Source: Dasypus novemcinctus (Eukaryota > Chordata > Mammalia > Cingulata > Dasypodidae). Taken from it: 64,000 bases of DNA. This document shows, one piece after another, positions 33,775-44,413 of this stretch. The notes under the pieces were generated by a model, which saw only the letters and a list, made by a program, of their open reading frames with translations, had not been told where the DNA came from and ran no database searches. Location of the stretch: NCBI RefSeq assembly GCF_030445035.2, contig NC_080698.1, positions 23,281,294 through 23,345,293 on the forward strand, in the 5' to 3' direction. The translations under genes were made by a program, and so were the position numbers. The number at the start of each line of letters is the position of its first letter. Position 1 is the first letter of the stretch.

Positions 33775-35070
33775 AAGAAAAAATAGAGGTCCCACTGGAC
33801 GTCATCAAAATTAAAAACTTTTGTACAAAGGACTTTATCATGAAAGTAAAATGACAACCTACACAATGGCAGGAAAATATTTGGAAGTCACATATCCAGT
33901 AAGGGTTTAATATCCAAAATGCATAAAGAAATGCTACAACTCAATAACAAAAGGATAAACAACTCATTTTAAAAATGGGAAAAGACATTTCTCAAAAGAA
34001 GATATACAAATGGCTAGTAGAAAGAACATGAAAAGATGCTCAACATCATTAGCTATTAGGGAAATGCAAATCAAAATCACAATGAGATACAATGTCACAG
34101 CCACTGGAATTACTCCTATTAAAAAAGAAAAAGAAAAGAACAAGTGTTGGAGAGGATGGAGAAAAATAAGAACACTCATTCGTTGTTGGTGGATTGTAAA
34201 ATGGTATATGCTCTGTGAAAGACATTTGGAGGTTACCCATAAGGTTAAGTATGGAATTGCCATATGACCCAACAATCACACTTCTAAGCATTAATATATA
34301 CCAAAAAGATTTGAAAGCAGGGACTCAAACAGATATTTGCATACCAATGTTCATAGTGGCATTATTCACAATTACCAAAAGGTGAAAGAAACCCAAGTGT
34401 CCATCAACTGATGAATGGATAAATAAAATGTGATATGCACATAAAATAGAGTATTCAGCTGTGAAAAGAAATGAAGTCCTGATACATATGACAACATGAC
34501 TGAACCTTGAAGACATCATATAGAGTGGTATAAGCTAGACACAAAAGGGTAAATAATTGTATAACCCCACCATATGAAATAATTAGAATAAGCAAACTCA
34601 TAGAGTTAGAATCTAGAATATAGGTTGCCAGGGGACAGAGTGGAGTGGAGAATGGAGAGTTAATGCTTAAATTTTAGCATTTCTATTTGGGTTCACTACA
34701 CAGTTTTGGTAATGAATGGTGGCGATGATAGCAGAACATTGTGAACATAATAGCACTGAATTATACATGTGAATGTGGTTAAAGGGAGAAATTTTAAGTT
34801 ATATATATGTTACTAGAATAAAATATTTTTAAAAAATAATATAGGACTCTACACACAAATAGTGAATCCTATTGTAAATGGACTATAGTTAATAGTACAA
34901 TTATAAAAATGTTCTTTCATAAATTGTAAGAAAAGTATCACATTAATGCAAAGTGTTAATAATAGGGTGGTATATGGGAATTCTGTATAGTGTACATGAT
35001 TTTTCTGTAAACTTACAACTTCTCTAATAAAATATAAATATATATATTTAATAAATGTTTAAACACTCCA

Positions 35071-35533
35071 TCATAATTAAGCAGGTAATCAAGATCTTCC
35101 ATCTTCTACAATGATGACTAAATATTCTTAACCCTTCCAATGAAAAATTAAAATACTAAATAAACAAATATACTAAATAAAACATTAAAAAATGCATGTC
35201 TTTGGAGAGTTGGCATAAAAGTAAACTGCAGTCATCTAAAATAAAATGAAAAGAATTAAAACTCTCCTAGCTTTTATCTTGAGGGTTTCTGTCAATCCTT
35301 GCATCTTTGAGCTTTTGATTTAGTAGTCTACCCAAGACAAAATATAGCTGAGATCAAAAGGGCTATAATCTAAGTGTAAGAAATAAACTTATCCTATAGA
35401 AGGGAAAAGCTAAATAGATAGGGAATATAATCTCCTATAATTCATAATAAAAGTCATGGATTTGTGATCTGAAGTCATGCTACCTGTGTGGGCTGAAAAG
35501 CCTCATATAAACAATGTTATATAAAAGGTCATG
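35071..35533. other. Intergenic, nothing recognised
   Basis: AT-rich sequence after the end of L1-A and before the next SINE. No gene, RNA or named repeat is seen. Confidence 0.45.
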
Positions 35534-35908
35534 GGGAAACGGACTTTGGCCCAGTGGTTAGGGCGTCCGTCTACCACATGGGAGGTCCACGGTTCAAGCC
35601 CCGGGCCTCCTTGACCCGCGTGGAGCTGGCCCATGCGCAGTGCTGATGCACGCAAGGAGTGCCCTGCCACGCAGGGGTGTCCCTCAAGTAGGGGAGCCCC
35701 ACGCGCAAGGAGTGCACCCATAAGGAGAGCTGCCCAGCGCGAAGGAGGGAGCAGCCTGCCGAGGAATGGCGCCGCCCACACTTCCCGTGCCGCTGATGAC
35801 AACAGAAGCGGACAAAGAAACAAGACGCAGCAAAAAGACACAGAAAACAGACAACCGGTGGAGGGGAGGGGAATTAAATAAATAAAAATAAATCTTTAAA
35901 AAAAAAAA
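35534..35908 (+). mobile_element. DAS-type SINE, CpG-rich
   Basis: GGAAACGGACTTTGGCCCAG head, GGTTCAAGCCCCGGGCC B-box region, CpG-rich middle (CCCACGCGCAAGGAGTGC) and A tail. Flanks AAAAGGTCATG (35523-35533) and AAAAAGTCATG (35909-35919) are the target duplication. Confidence 0.95.
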
Positions 35909-35923
35909 AAAAAGTCATGCTCT

Positions 35924-36033
35924 AGGGGAACAGATGTGGCTCAAGCGGTTGAGCACCCACCTCCCACATGGGAGGTTCTAAGTTTGGTTACCAGTCCTCC
36001 TGAAAAAACAAACAAACAAACAAGCAAAACAAA
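35924..36033 (+). mobile_element. Monomeric tRNA-derived SINE
   Basis: GGGGAACAGATGTGGCTCAA head with A-box-like TGGCTCAAGCGGTTGAGC, CCACATGGGAGGTTC, weak B box AAGTTTGGTTACC, then an AAC-rich tail (about 35997-36030). It is a short, single tRNA-like module of the older DAS type. Confidence 0.8.
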
Positions 36034-36050
36034 GAAACAAAAAACCAACT

Positions 36051-36146
36051 CAGGGAAGCTGATGTGGCCCAGTGGTTGAGCACTAATTTCCCACATAAGA
36101 GACCCTGGGTTGAATCCCAGCCCCCAGTAACTAAAACAAAAGAAAA
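36051..36146 (+). mobile_element. Monomeric tRNA-derived SINE
   Basis: GGGAAGCTGATGTGGCCCAG head, GTGGTTGAGCACTAATTTCC, B box GGGTTGAATCCCAG, then a tail with AAAACAAAAGAAAAAG. It sits just after the monomer at 35924, separated by an A-rich linker. Confidence 0.8.
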
Positions 36147-36304
36147 AGTCATACTTATATGATTGATACTATTAAACACCAATCTTCTCTTAAAACACCC
36201 AAATTTAACCCAGTCCTCATGAGTTCACTCAGATAAAATTCCAAAGAACATGAGTTAAATGTCACAAAACACGTAAGTAAACAAGGTATCAAAAGGTAGC
36301 CAGT

Positions 36305-37260
36305 TTCTGGGAAGATGGAGGATTAGAGAGGCACAGGGATAAATTCTCTCCCAGAAAAAAATAGCTAGAGGACAGGTGGAGACTGGAGGGCTGCTCAGAG
36401 GCTCAGAACACCAGGGGAAGGCAAGATACCACCCAGAAGAGAGAGGCAAAGGAAAGGGGCTCAGCTGGCTGAAATACCCCATGAGTAAAGCTGCAGCAGC
36501 TGTCACCCATCGCCCGCCCCCCCCACTCTTAGAGCAATTAGCAGCCTGCAGACTGCAGCTGGTATGGACTGCAATGGCTCTGGGCTGAGGAAGTTGCAGG
36601 GGTCCCCTTCAGCCAGAAAGGGGAGAAGGTGGGACACAGCCTACAGCAAATTCAGATTTTGGCAAGTGAACTTGGTCTCTTCTGCTGCATAGGTGGGGTG
36701 GTGTTATTGTTTGCACTGAGAGCTGGCAGGCGGCTAAAGATAACTGGCCTTCTCAAACACCCTTCCTAATGCCCTGGGCTGGTGACTGAGGATGCACAGG
36801 GAGGGAAGGTGCGGCTAGCCAAGCAAGGAGAACAGTGTCTGAGAAAATTTGTTTGTGAGTCTTGGCCTGCCATGAGGACATTGTTTTTATACCACCCACC
36901 TACCCTCAGAGTTACACTGAATGCATTTGCCCCAGTACCTGGGGTCTGATCCGAGAGGTCTGCCCAAGAGTGCCATCTGCTTGCAGACCAGAAAAGTTCA
37001 TGAAAATGGGAAAATAAAAATAAATAAATAAAAGACACATTCAGGTGCTTTTATTTCCCCCCTCTCCAAGGACCTTAGAATCTGACCTATACCCCATTAC
37101 TGGGGTTTTAGCCCTGTTTTAAGCAGCTAAACAGGGAAATCCTAAATATCTAGAAGAAGTTGAATCAAGTGTCAAAGAAAAGTGGTAGTATGTAGCTACT
37201 TAACAGTAAATCCCTAGCCAAGACAGAGAAACTGAACATCAGAGTAAACTCAGCATCACA
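36305..37260 (+). mobile_element. L1-C, 5' UTR-like segment
   Basis: Starts with an L1-type 5' end (CTGGGAAGATGGAGGATTAG, near 36310, AAGATGG motif). It continues as the GC-richer, ORF-less sequence typical of L1 5' UTRs (for example GCAGCAGCTGTCACCC, GCTGGCAGGCGGCTAAAG). It shares composition and order, not close identity, with the L1-A 5' UTR at 16034. Instead of ORF1 it leads directly into a SINE-tail scar and the 3' half of ORF2. Confidence 0.65.
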
Positions 37261-37261
37261 A

Positions 37262-37312
37262 TCACAGCAATGGACACAGAACACAGACAATGGGAGAAAT
37301 AAAAAAAAAAAG
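37262..37312 (+). mobile_element. DAS SINE 3'-tail remnant at a rearrangement junction
   Basis: CAGCAATGGACACAGAACAC, AGACAATGGGAGAAATAAAA is the 3' end block of the DAS SINE (compare GCAAATGGACACAGAGAGCA plus A tail in intact copies), but the SINE body is missing. It sits exactly between L1-C 5' UTR sequence and mid-ORF2. Confidence 0.75.
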
Positions 37313-38212
37313 ATAGATATAAAAGGAAAGTTCCTCAACATGATACAGGGCATTTATGAAAATCCTGCAACCAACACTGTACTCAGTGGGGAGAGGATTA
37401 ATAGCTTTCCTTCTAAGATCAGGAATAAGACTAGGATGACCACTGTCACCACTGTTAATCAACAGTGTGCTAGAAGTTCTAGCTAGACAATTAGGCAGGA
37501 AAAAGAAATAAAAGGCATCCAAACTGGAAAAGAGGAAATAAAACTCACTATTTACAGATGACAAGATCCTATATTTAGAAAACTCTGAAATATCTAACAT
37601 ATGCCATATACTCATTTATTAGAGCTAATAAATCAGTTCAGCAAAGTGGCAGGATACAAGATCAACACACAAAAATCCGTAGTGTTTTTATATACTAGTA
37701 ATGAGTAAGTTGAGGAGGAAACAAAGAAAATATTTCATTTACAATAGCAACAAAAAGACTCAAATATCTAATAATTAATTTAACCAGGAATGTAAAGTAT
37801 CTGTATTCAGAAAACTACAAAACACTGCTAAAAATCAAAGAAGACCTAAACAAATGGAAGGACTTTCCATGTTTATGGATTAGAAGACTAAACATTGTGA
37901 AGATGTCAATTCTACCCAAATCTACCCAAACTGATCTATTCTACCCAAACTGATCAATGCAATCCCAATAAAAATTGCAACAGCTAACTTTACAGAAACA
38001 GAAAACTCAATCACCAAATTTATTTGGAAGGGAAAGGGGTCCCAAATAGCTAAAAACATCCGAAGTTAGAGGGCTCAGGTTTCCTGGCCTTGTAGGATAT
38101 TATAAAGCTAGAGTGGTCAAAACAGCATGGTATTAGCTTAAAGACAGACACATTGATAACTGGAATCCAATTGAGAGTTCAGAAATAGACCCACAACTCT
38201 ATGGTCAACTGA

Positions 38213-38590
38213 TTTTTTTTTTTTTTTTTTAAGATTTATTTATTTATTTAATTTCCCCCCTCCCCTGGTTGTCTGTTCTCTGTGTCTATTTGCTGCGTCT
38301 TGTTTCTTTGTCCGCTTCTGTTGTCGTCAGTGGCACGGGAAGTGTGGGCGGCGCCATTCCTGGGCAGGCTGCTCTTTCTTTTCACGCTGGGCGGCTTTCC
38401 TCACGGGCGCACTCCTTGCACGTGGGGCTCCCCCACGCGAGGGACACCCCTGTGTAGCACGGCACTCCTTGCGCGCATCAGCGCTGCGCATGGGCCAGCT
38501 CCACACGGGTCAAGGAGGCCCGGGGTTTGAACCGCGGACCTCCCATATGGTAGACGGACGCCCTAACCACTGGGCCAAAGTCCGTTTCCC
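38213..38590 (-). mobile_element. DAS-type SINE, CpG-rich
   Basis: Reverse copy, almost identical over most of its length to the one at 29458-29829. Head GGGCCAAAGTCCGTTTCCC at the right edge. Target duplication TATGGTCAACTGATTTTT around 38200-38217 and 38591-38608. Confidence 0.95.
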
Positions 38591-38604
38591 TATGGTCAAC
38601 TGAT

Positions 38605-38893
38605 TTTTAAAAATTATTTATTTTAAAGAAGTTATAGATTACATAAATGTTACATCCCATATACCTCGCCTTCTCCCTGTCCCACACTTTTCCCCATTAG
38701 CATCATCTTTCATTAGCGTGGTACATTTGGTACAATTGATGAACCCATATTGAAACACTGCTACTAACCATGATCTATAGTTTACATTATGGTACACTTT
38801 ATACTGCACAATTTTATAGGTTTTGACAAAATGTATAATGGCTTGCAGTGTCATGCAGAACAATTCCAATGTCCCCAAAATACCCCATGTTAC
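38605..38893 (-). mobile_element. Family X short L1-derived element (type II), 5'-truncated
   Basis: Reverse copy: A-tail end at the left (AAAAATTATTTATTTTAAAG), then CCCCATTAGCATCATCTTTC, TACTAACCATGATCTATAG and the break in CAATGTCCCCAAAATACCCC. L1-C sequence resumes at CTGATAAGGCTACCACATCC. About 290 bp. Confidence 0.8.
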
Positions 38894-40109
38894 ACCTGAT
38901 AAGGCTACCACATCCACTTTTCTGGGGCAGAAAAGTCTCTTCAACAAACGGTGCTGGGAATGAATAAGGACCCCTTTCTCACTCTCTGTCAAGAATCAAC
39001 TCAAAATAAATCAAAATATAAATATAAAAGCCAGGACCATAAAATTTCTAGAAGAAATTTAGAGAAACATCTTCAAGACCTTGTAGTAGGTACAGGTCTT
39101 AAATCTTATACCCATAGCATGAGTCACAAAAGAAAAAATAGAGAAATGGGACCTCCTCAAAATTACACACTTCTGCATCTCAAAGAACTTTGTCAAAAGT
39201 GTTAAAAGGCATTCTACTCAACAGGAGAAAATATTTGGAAATCACACATCTGGCAAGGGTTTAATATCCATGATACATAAAGAGATCCTACAACTCAAAA
39301 ATAAAAAAACAAATGACCTGATTATAAAAACGGCAAAAGACCTAAATAGGCATTTTTAAAAGAAGGAACACAAATGGCAAGAAAACTACTGAAAAACTGT
39401 TCAACATCACTGTCTGTTAGGGAAATGCAAACCAAAGATACAATGAGATCTATTTCATACCAGTATACTAGAATGGCCACTATTTAAAAACCAAGTGATG
39501 GAGAGGATATGGAGAGACAGGAATTCTTATTCACTGTTAGTGGGGATGTAGAATGGTACAGCCACTATGGATGTCCGTTTGGCAGTTCCTAAGGAAGTTA
39601 GATAAAGATCTGCCATATGACCCAGCAATACCACTACTAGGTATATACCCAGAACACAGCAGTGACAAAGACAGACATCTATACACGATATTTATAGTGG
39701 CATTATTCACAACAGCCAAAAGATGGCAACAACCCAGGTGCCCATCAACCGATGAATGGATAAACAGTGGTATATACACACTACGGAATATTATTCAGCA
39801 GTAAGAAGAAATGAAGTTGTAAAATGTATGACAATATGGATGAACTTGGAGGACATTATGCTGAGTAAAGCAAGCCAGACATAAAAGATCATGAGGAGTG
39901 GATCCTGGCAATATATTAGGCCTCATTTTTGAAGAAGGTTTGGACCACAGAGAGGTTCAACTACAGCAGGGGAGGAACACTGGTGTGGGGTGTTATTGAT
40001 AGGGGGCACATGGTTGGGAGGGAGTTCTCCAGGGCATGTATACAGGGTACATAAAAGTGTTTAGATATTTTCATAGTGGTTAAATTCTCCAGAGAATTAG
40101 AACATGATG

Positions 40110-40640
40110 CAGATGCAGAGTCTACACCACATATTAAAATTGTACAGGTTCCTGGGGCCTCCTAAAGAAGGCAAACAAACAATGAGCAGACAACAAGCAG
40201 ACATTGAGCAAAAAGAAGAGCAGACAATAAGAAAAAAAAAAGACAATGAACAAGACAATGAGCAGAAACAAAAATGAGCATTTAGGCACCAGCCTCCCAT
40301 GTCCCAGGTTCAGTTCCCAGTACCTCCTTTTTAAAAAAGGAAGAAATGAGCAGAGAAAGGGAGAAGGAGAGGGAGAGGGAGGAAGAGAACAAACAGAAAT
40401 GAGCAAACAGACAAGGGAGCCGGGGTGGGGGGCATGTACAGAATATAATAGGCACCGGCCTCCCACATGGGAGTTCCTAGGTTCAGTTTCCAGTACCTCC
40501 TTTAAAAAAAAGGAAGAAATGAGCAGAGAGTGGGAAAGGGAGAGAGAGAGGGAAAGGGAGAGGGAGAGGGAGAGGGAGGGAAAGAACAAACAGAAACAAG
40601 CAGACAAAGGAGCCATGGAGGGGAACGTACAGGATATAAT
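40110..40640 (+). repeat. Tandem tRNA-SINE-like units with GA-rich linkers
   Basis: Two consecutive units (about 40285-40450 and 40451-40615), each with GGCACCxGCCTCCCA, a B-box-like AGGTTCAGTTxCCAG, TACCTCCTTTTTAAAAAAGG, AAATGAGCAGAGA, a GGGAGAGGGAGAGGGAGG tract and AACAAACAGAAA. A more degenerate related stretch lies at 40140-40280. The long open frames here are low-complexity artefacts of the GA repeats. Confidence 0.65.
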
Positions 40641-41706
40641 CCATAATTACTCAACAAACAAATAACCAACCAATGTGACTAAAGACGCCAATCCCAAATG
40701 AGTAAGAGGTCAGAATTATCAGAAAAACTTTTAAGGAGCTATAATTATGTTCCATTAGGTAAAGCCAAATACATGGGAAATGAAAAAGAGAAATTCTCAG
40801 TACAGAAATGCAAACTATAAAAAAGAACAAACAATAGAAATTTTAGAATATATAAAATTTATATTTCAGTAGGTAAGCTGAATAGAAAAAGGGTTATGAG
40901 AGAGGAAAGAGTTCAATGAATCTGAAAATACATCAGTAGAAATCATCCAGTATGAACAGAGAAAAACAAGTGAAGATAGACTCAAGGAAAACAAAAAAAA
41001 CTCTAATATATTGCAACCAGAGTCCCAGAAAGAGAGATGATAATATGTTTGAAAAAATAAAGGCCAAAAAATGCCTACATTTGAAGAAAGACATAAATTT
41101 ACAGAGTCATGAAACTCAGTAAACCCCAAAGAGGACAAAGTCAAAGAAAATCAGACAGGCATATTACAAATTGCTAAAAACCACAGATAAAGAAAAAATC
41201 TTGAAAACAATTAGAAAAAGAGATACATTACATATAGCAGAACAAAATATGAATGATCACAGATTGCACTTCAGAACTCATGCAGGCAAGGCAGCAGTGG
41301 AACGTCTTTCAGATGTTGAAATAAAAGAACTGTCAACTCAGAATTCTATATGCAACAAAAATATCTTACAGAAATGAGGTCAAATTAAAAACATTCTCAG
41401 ATGAAGGAAAACTATGAGAATTCATTGCCAGAAAATCTGCTCTAAAAGAAATGCTAAAGGAAGTTCCACCAGCAGGAGGACAAAGATACCAGAAGAAAAC
41501 TTGGATCTTCAGAAATAAAGGAAGAGCAACAGAAACTGTGATTTTTCTGGGTAAATATAAAAGACTATTTTTCCCTCTTCAGTTCTTTAAAATATGTCTT
41601 TAAAATATGAGTGTTGAAAGTAAAAATTATAACATTGCCTGATGGGATTTTCAATATATGTAGATATAATGCATATGACAACTATAAATAAAGGTCAGTG
41701 GGAGAG

Positions 41707-41900
41707 GTGGCCTCCAATGACCCTGCTTCCTGGTATTCATGCCCTTATATGTTCCTCTCCTCTATTTTACCAGGGTAGGTCAGTGTGACCAATGAAATCT
41801 ATCATAAGTGATAGCATGTCACTTCTAAGATTAGATTATAAAAGACATGGTAAGCAGGGTTTTAAAGGATAGCAGTGAGGACTGCTAAGTTAACACATTT
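41707..41900 (+). mobile_element. MLT1-like LTR fragment
   Basis: GTGGCCTCCAATGACCCTGC, CTTCCTGGTATTCATGCCC, GGTCAGTGTGACCAATGAAA and ATTAGATTATAAAAGACATG occur in the order I recall for MLT1 (ERVL-MaLR) LTRs. The far end is lost or covered by the SINE at 41903. The subfamily cannot be assigned by eye. Confidence 0.55.
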
Positions 41901-41902
41901 TT

Positions 41903-41985
41903 TTAAGGAGGTACCAGGGATTGAACCCAGGGTTTGTACCTGGGAAGCAGGAACTCAACCACTGAGCTACCCTGGCTCCCTGTTA
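41903..41985 (-). mobile_element. Monomeric tRNA-derived SINE
   Basis: Reverse-strand module: AAGGAGGTACCAGGGATTGA, B box as GGGATTGAACCCAGGG on the plus strand, and CAACCACTGAGCTACCCTGG as the A-box side. It is short and lacks the DAS 3' body. Confidence 0.8.
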
Positions 41986-42572
41986 CCTCTTTTTTGCATA
42001 ACAATCCTCTCTCAGCCATCAATAGAAAAAATAGACTAAACAGTAAGATTGTAGAACTGAAAAACATTTATCAATCAATTTAACCTAATTGTCATTTATA
42101 GAACTTTCCTCTCAACAAGGAGAGTATACACATTCTTTTCAGGAATACTGGATAGACCATATTCTGATATCCAAGATAGACCATATTCTGGTCTATAAAA
42201 TAAACCTTAACTAATTTCGAAGAATTCTCTAATTAATACTAAATATGTTCTGTGACCAAAATGGAGTTAAATCAATAGCAAATAAGATACCTGGAAATCC
42301 CCAAATTTTAAAAATTAAAGAACATACTTTTCAAAACCCCACGGGTCAAAAAAGAAATCAAAAGGAAAACTATAAAGTACTTTTAACTGAATGAAATTGA
42401 AAATACAACATATTAAATAACCAGGGGATACAGATAAGCAGTGCTTGTATTGTATTTTATTGTATTAAATATTTGTATTCAGAAAGAAGACAAGACTCAA
42501 ATCAACAAACCCAGCTTCCACCTTAATGAGATAGAAAAGTAAGATTAAACTAAGCCCACAAGAAAAGAAACA

Positions 42573-44413
42573 CAGGTACATCTCAGGGATATTGTGGGTT
42601 GGGCTCCAGACAGCAAAATACAGTGAGCCACATGAATTTTTTGGTTTCCTAGTGAATATGAAAGCTATGTTTACACTATACTCTAGACTATTAAGCATTC
42701 AATAGTATATGTCTTTTAAAAATGTACATACCTTAATTTAAAAATACTTTATTGCTAAAAATTGTTAACCATCATCTGAGCCTTCAGCACGTTGTAATCT
42801 TTTTGCTTGTGGGGGGTCTTGCCGGGATGTTGGTTGCTGCTGACTGACCAGGGAGGCAGTTGCTGAAGATTGGTGCAGCTGTGAAAATTTTTTAAAATAA
42901 GACAATGAAGTTGTCTATGTTGACTGACTCTTCCTTTCATGAAAGACCTCTCTGTCATATATAATGCTGTTTGATAGCATTTTACCCACAGAACTTCTTT
43001 CAAAATGGGAAACAGTCCTCTCAAAGTCTGACACTGTTTTATCAACTAAGTTCATGTAATATTCTAAATCCTCTGTTTGTCATTTCAACAAGATTCTCAG
43101 CATTTTCACCAGGAGTAGATTCCATCTCAAGAAACCATTGTCTTTGCTCACCTACAAGAAGCAACTCTTCATCTGTTCAAGTTTTATCATGAAGTTACAG
43201 CAAATTCTCCACCATTAATTCTAGTTCTCTTGCTATTTCCACCACATCTGCAGTTATTTCCTCCACTGAAGTCTTGAACCCCTCAGTCATTTATGAGAGT
43301 TGGAATCAACTTCTTCCAAACTCCTGTGAATGTTGATATTTTGACCTCCTTCCATGAATCACAAATGTTCTTAATGGCATCTAGAATAGTCAATCCTTTC
43401 CAGAAGCTCTTTTTTCCCTAGATTTTATTTATTTCACAACACCCCCCCCCCCCATTGTTTACACTTGCTGTGTCTGTTTGTCTTCTTTGTTTGTATAGGA
43501 ACTGAACCCAGGACCTCCGATAAGGGAGGCAGTCACCTAATCGTTTAAGCCACCTCCATTCCCTGCTTTATTGTGTCTCTCATTATGTTCCTCCTCATAT
43601 GTCTCTTGTTGCATCATCTTGTTGCATCTGTTTGCCATGCCTGCCTGTCACATAAGCTCACTGTCTTGCCTGTCTTTCTCTAGAAAGCACTGAGAAACCT
43701 CTGCTTCCTGCTTTGTTGTGTCTCTCATCATGTTTTTCTTCTTGTGTCTCTTGTTATGTCATCTTCTTGTGTCACCTTGCCACACCTGCCCATCGTACCA
43801 GCTTGCTGTCTTCTCTAGGAGGCACCAGGAACCAACCACAGACACCCCCCCATGTGGTAGGCAGGAGCTCAATCACTGGAGCCAAATCCACTTCTCTCCA
43901 GAAGCTTTTCAATTGACTGGCCAGATCCATCAGAGGAATCACTATCTAGGGCTGTCATAGCCTTACAAAGACTCTTCCTTTAACCTGAACCCTTAGAAGC
44001 CATTGTATGGTTATCAACTTGCCTAATTAAAATATTGCTGTGTCTTAGGAAATAGGAAGGCCCAAGGAGAGGGAGAGATGGGGAACAGCCAGTCAATGGA
44101 GCAGTCAGAATGCACAAAAAATTTATCACTTACGTTTGTGGTCTTATACAGTCATCATTTGTGGTACCCCAAAATAATTACAATAATAACATCAAAGACC
44201 AGAGATCACCATATGAGATAAAATAATAGGAAAAAGTTTGAAATATTGTGAGAATTGCCAAAATGTGATCCAGAGACATGAAATGAGCACATGTTTTTAG
44301 AAAAATGGTGCCAATAGACTTGTTCAATGCAGGGTTTTCACAAACTTTCAATTTGTAAAAAACATGATATCTGTAAAGCAAAATAAAGTGAAGCACAATA
44401 CAAGATATTCCTG
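42573..44413 (-). mobile_element. Tigger1-type DNA transposon, internally deleted
   Basis: Terminal sequences CAGGTACATCTCAGGGATAT and ACAATACAAGATATTCCTG, with TA following the right end, are Tigger1 (Tc1/mariner-pogo) termini. The interior keeps AGCCTTCAGCACGTTGTAAT, CAGGAGTAGATTCCATCTC and, on the reverse strand near 44005, the start of the transposase reading frame (MASK...). Most of the transposase between about 43970 and 43980 in element order is deleted and stops break the rest. A dimeric SINE is inserted at 43419-43896. Confidence 0.9.
43419..43896 (-). mobile_element. Multimeric tRNA-derived SINE inside Tigger
   Basis: Reverse copy with two tRNA-like modules (ATAGGAACTGAACCCAGGAC and TAGGAGGCACCAGGAACCAA) and repeated TGTCTC/TGTTGCATC linkers, one linker block duplicated (TGTGTCTCTCATTATG and TGTGTCTCTCATCATG). 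Target duplication CCAGAAGCT around 43410-43418 and 43897-43905. Confidence 0.8.

Larger units (their letters stand above)
28301..35070 (+). mobile_element. L1-A, 3' part (inter-ORF region, ORF2 remnant, 3' UTR)
   Basis: Continuation of the element cut at 18425. A long inter-ORF region (to about 28900) leads into ORF2 with endonuclease traces (about 29340-30400), the reverse transcriptase (GATGATATGATCTTATATAC at about 31932 encoding an ADDM-like box) and the C-terminal part to about 34560. A 3' UTR ends near 35060. All frames are broken. Nested in it are two reverse SINEs, one hAT MITE, one family X element and one forward SINE. Confidence 0.85.
37316..40090 (+). mobile_element. L1-C, 3' half (ORF2 reverse transcriptase end to 3' UTR)
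   Basis: Opens in the middle of the ORF2 reverse transcriptase (AAAGTTCCTCAACATGATAC; TTTACAGATGACAAGATCC is the decayed ADD box). It runs through the ORF2 C terminus (GATCTGCCATATGACCCAGC at about 39607) into a 3' UTR near 39890-40090. Frames are broken. It contains a reverse DAS SINE (38213-38590) and a reverse family X element (38605-38893). Confidence 0.8.
40690..42572 (+). mobile_element. L1-D, ORF1 and early ORF2 region
   Basis: Old L1 with an ORF1 C-terminal landmark (GAAAATCAGACAGGCATATTAC region at about 41150, AACTGTCAACTCAGAATTCTATA at 41330), a long inter-ORF region and ORF2 endonuclease traces after 42000 (ACCTGGAAATCCCCAAATTT). An MLT1-like LTR piece and a SINE interrupt it near 41700-41990. 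It is cut at 42573 by a Tigger element. Confidence 0.75.

Noticed and set aside
35534-35640. tRNA gene candidates from the SINE heads
   Set aside because: A-box and B-box are present, but the sequence cannot close a normal cloverleaf acceptor stem and continues into the SINE body. These are tRNA-derived SINE promoters.
40134-40665. Ser/Leu-rich or Arg/Glu-rich proteins from both strands
   Set aside because: They come from GGGAGA/GAGAGA low-complexity tracts between SINE-like units.
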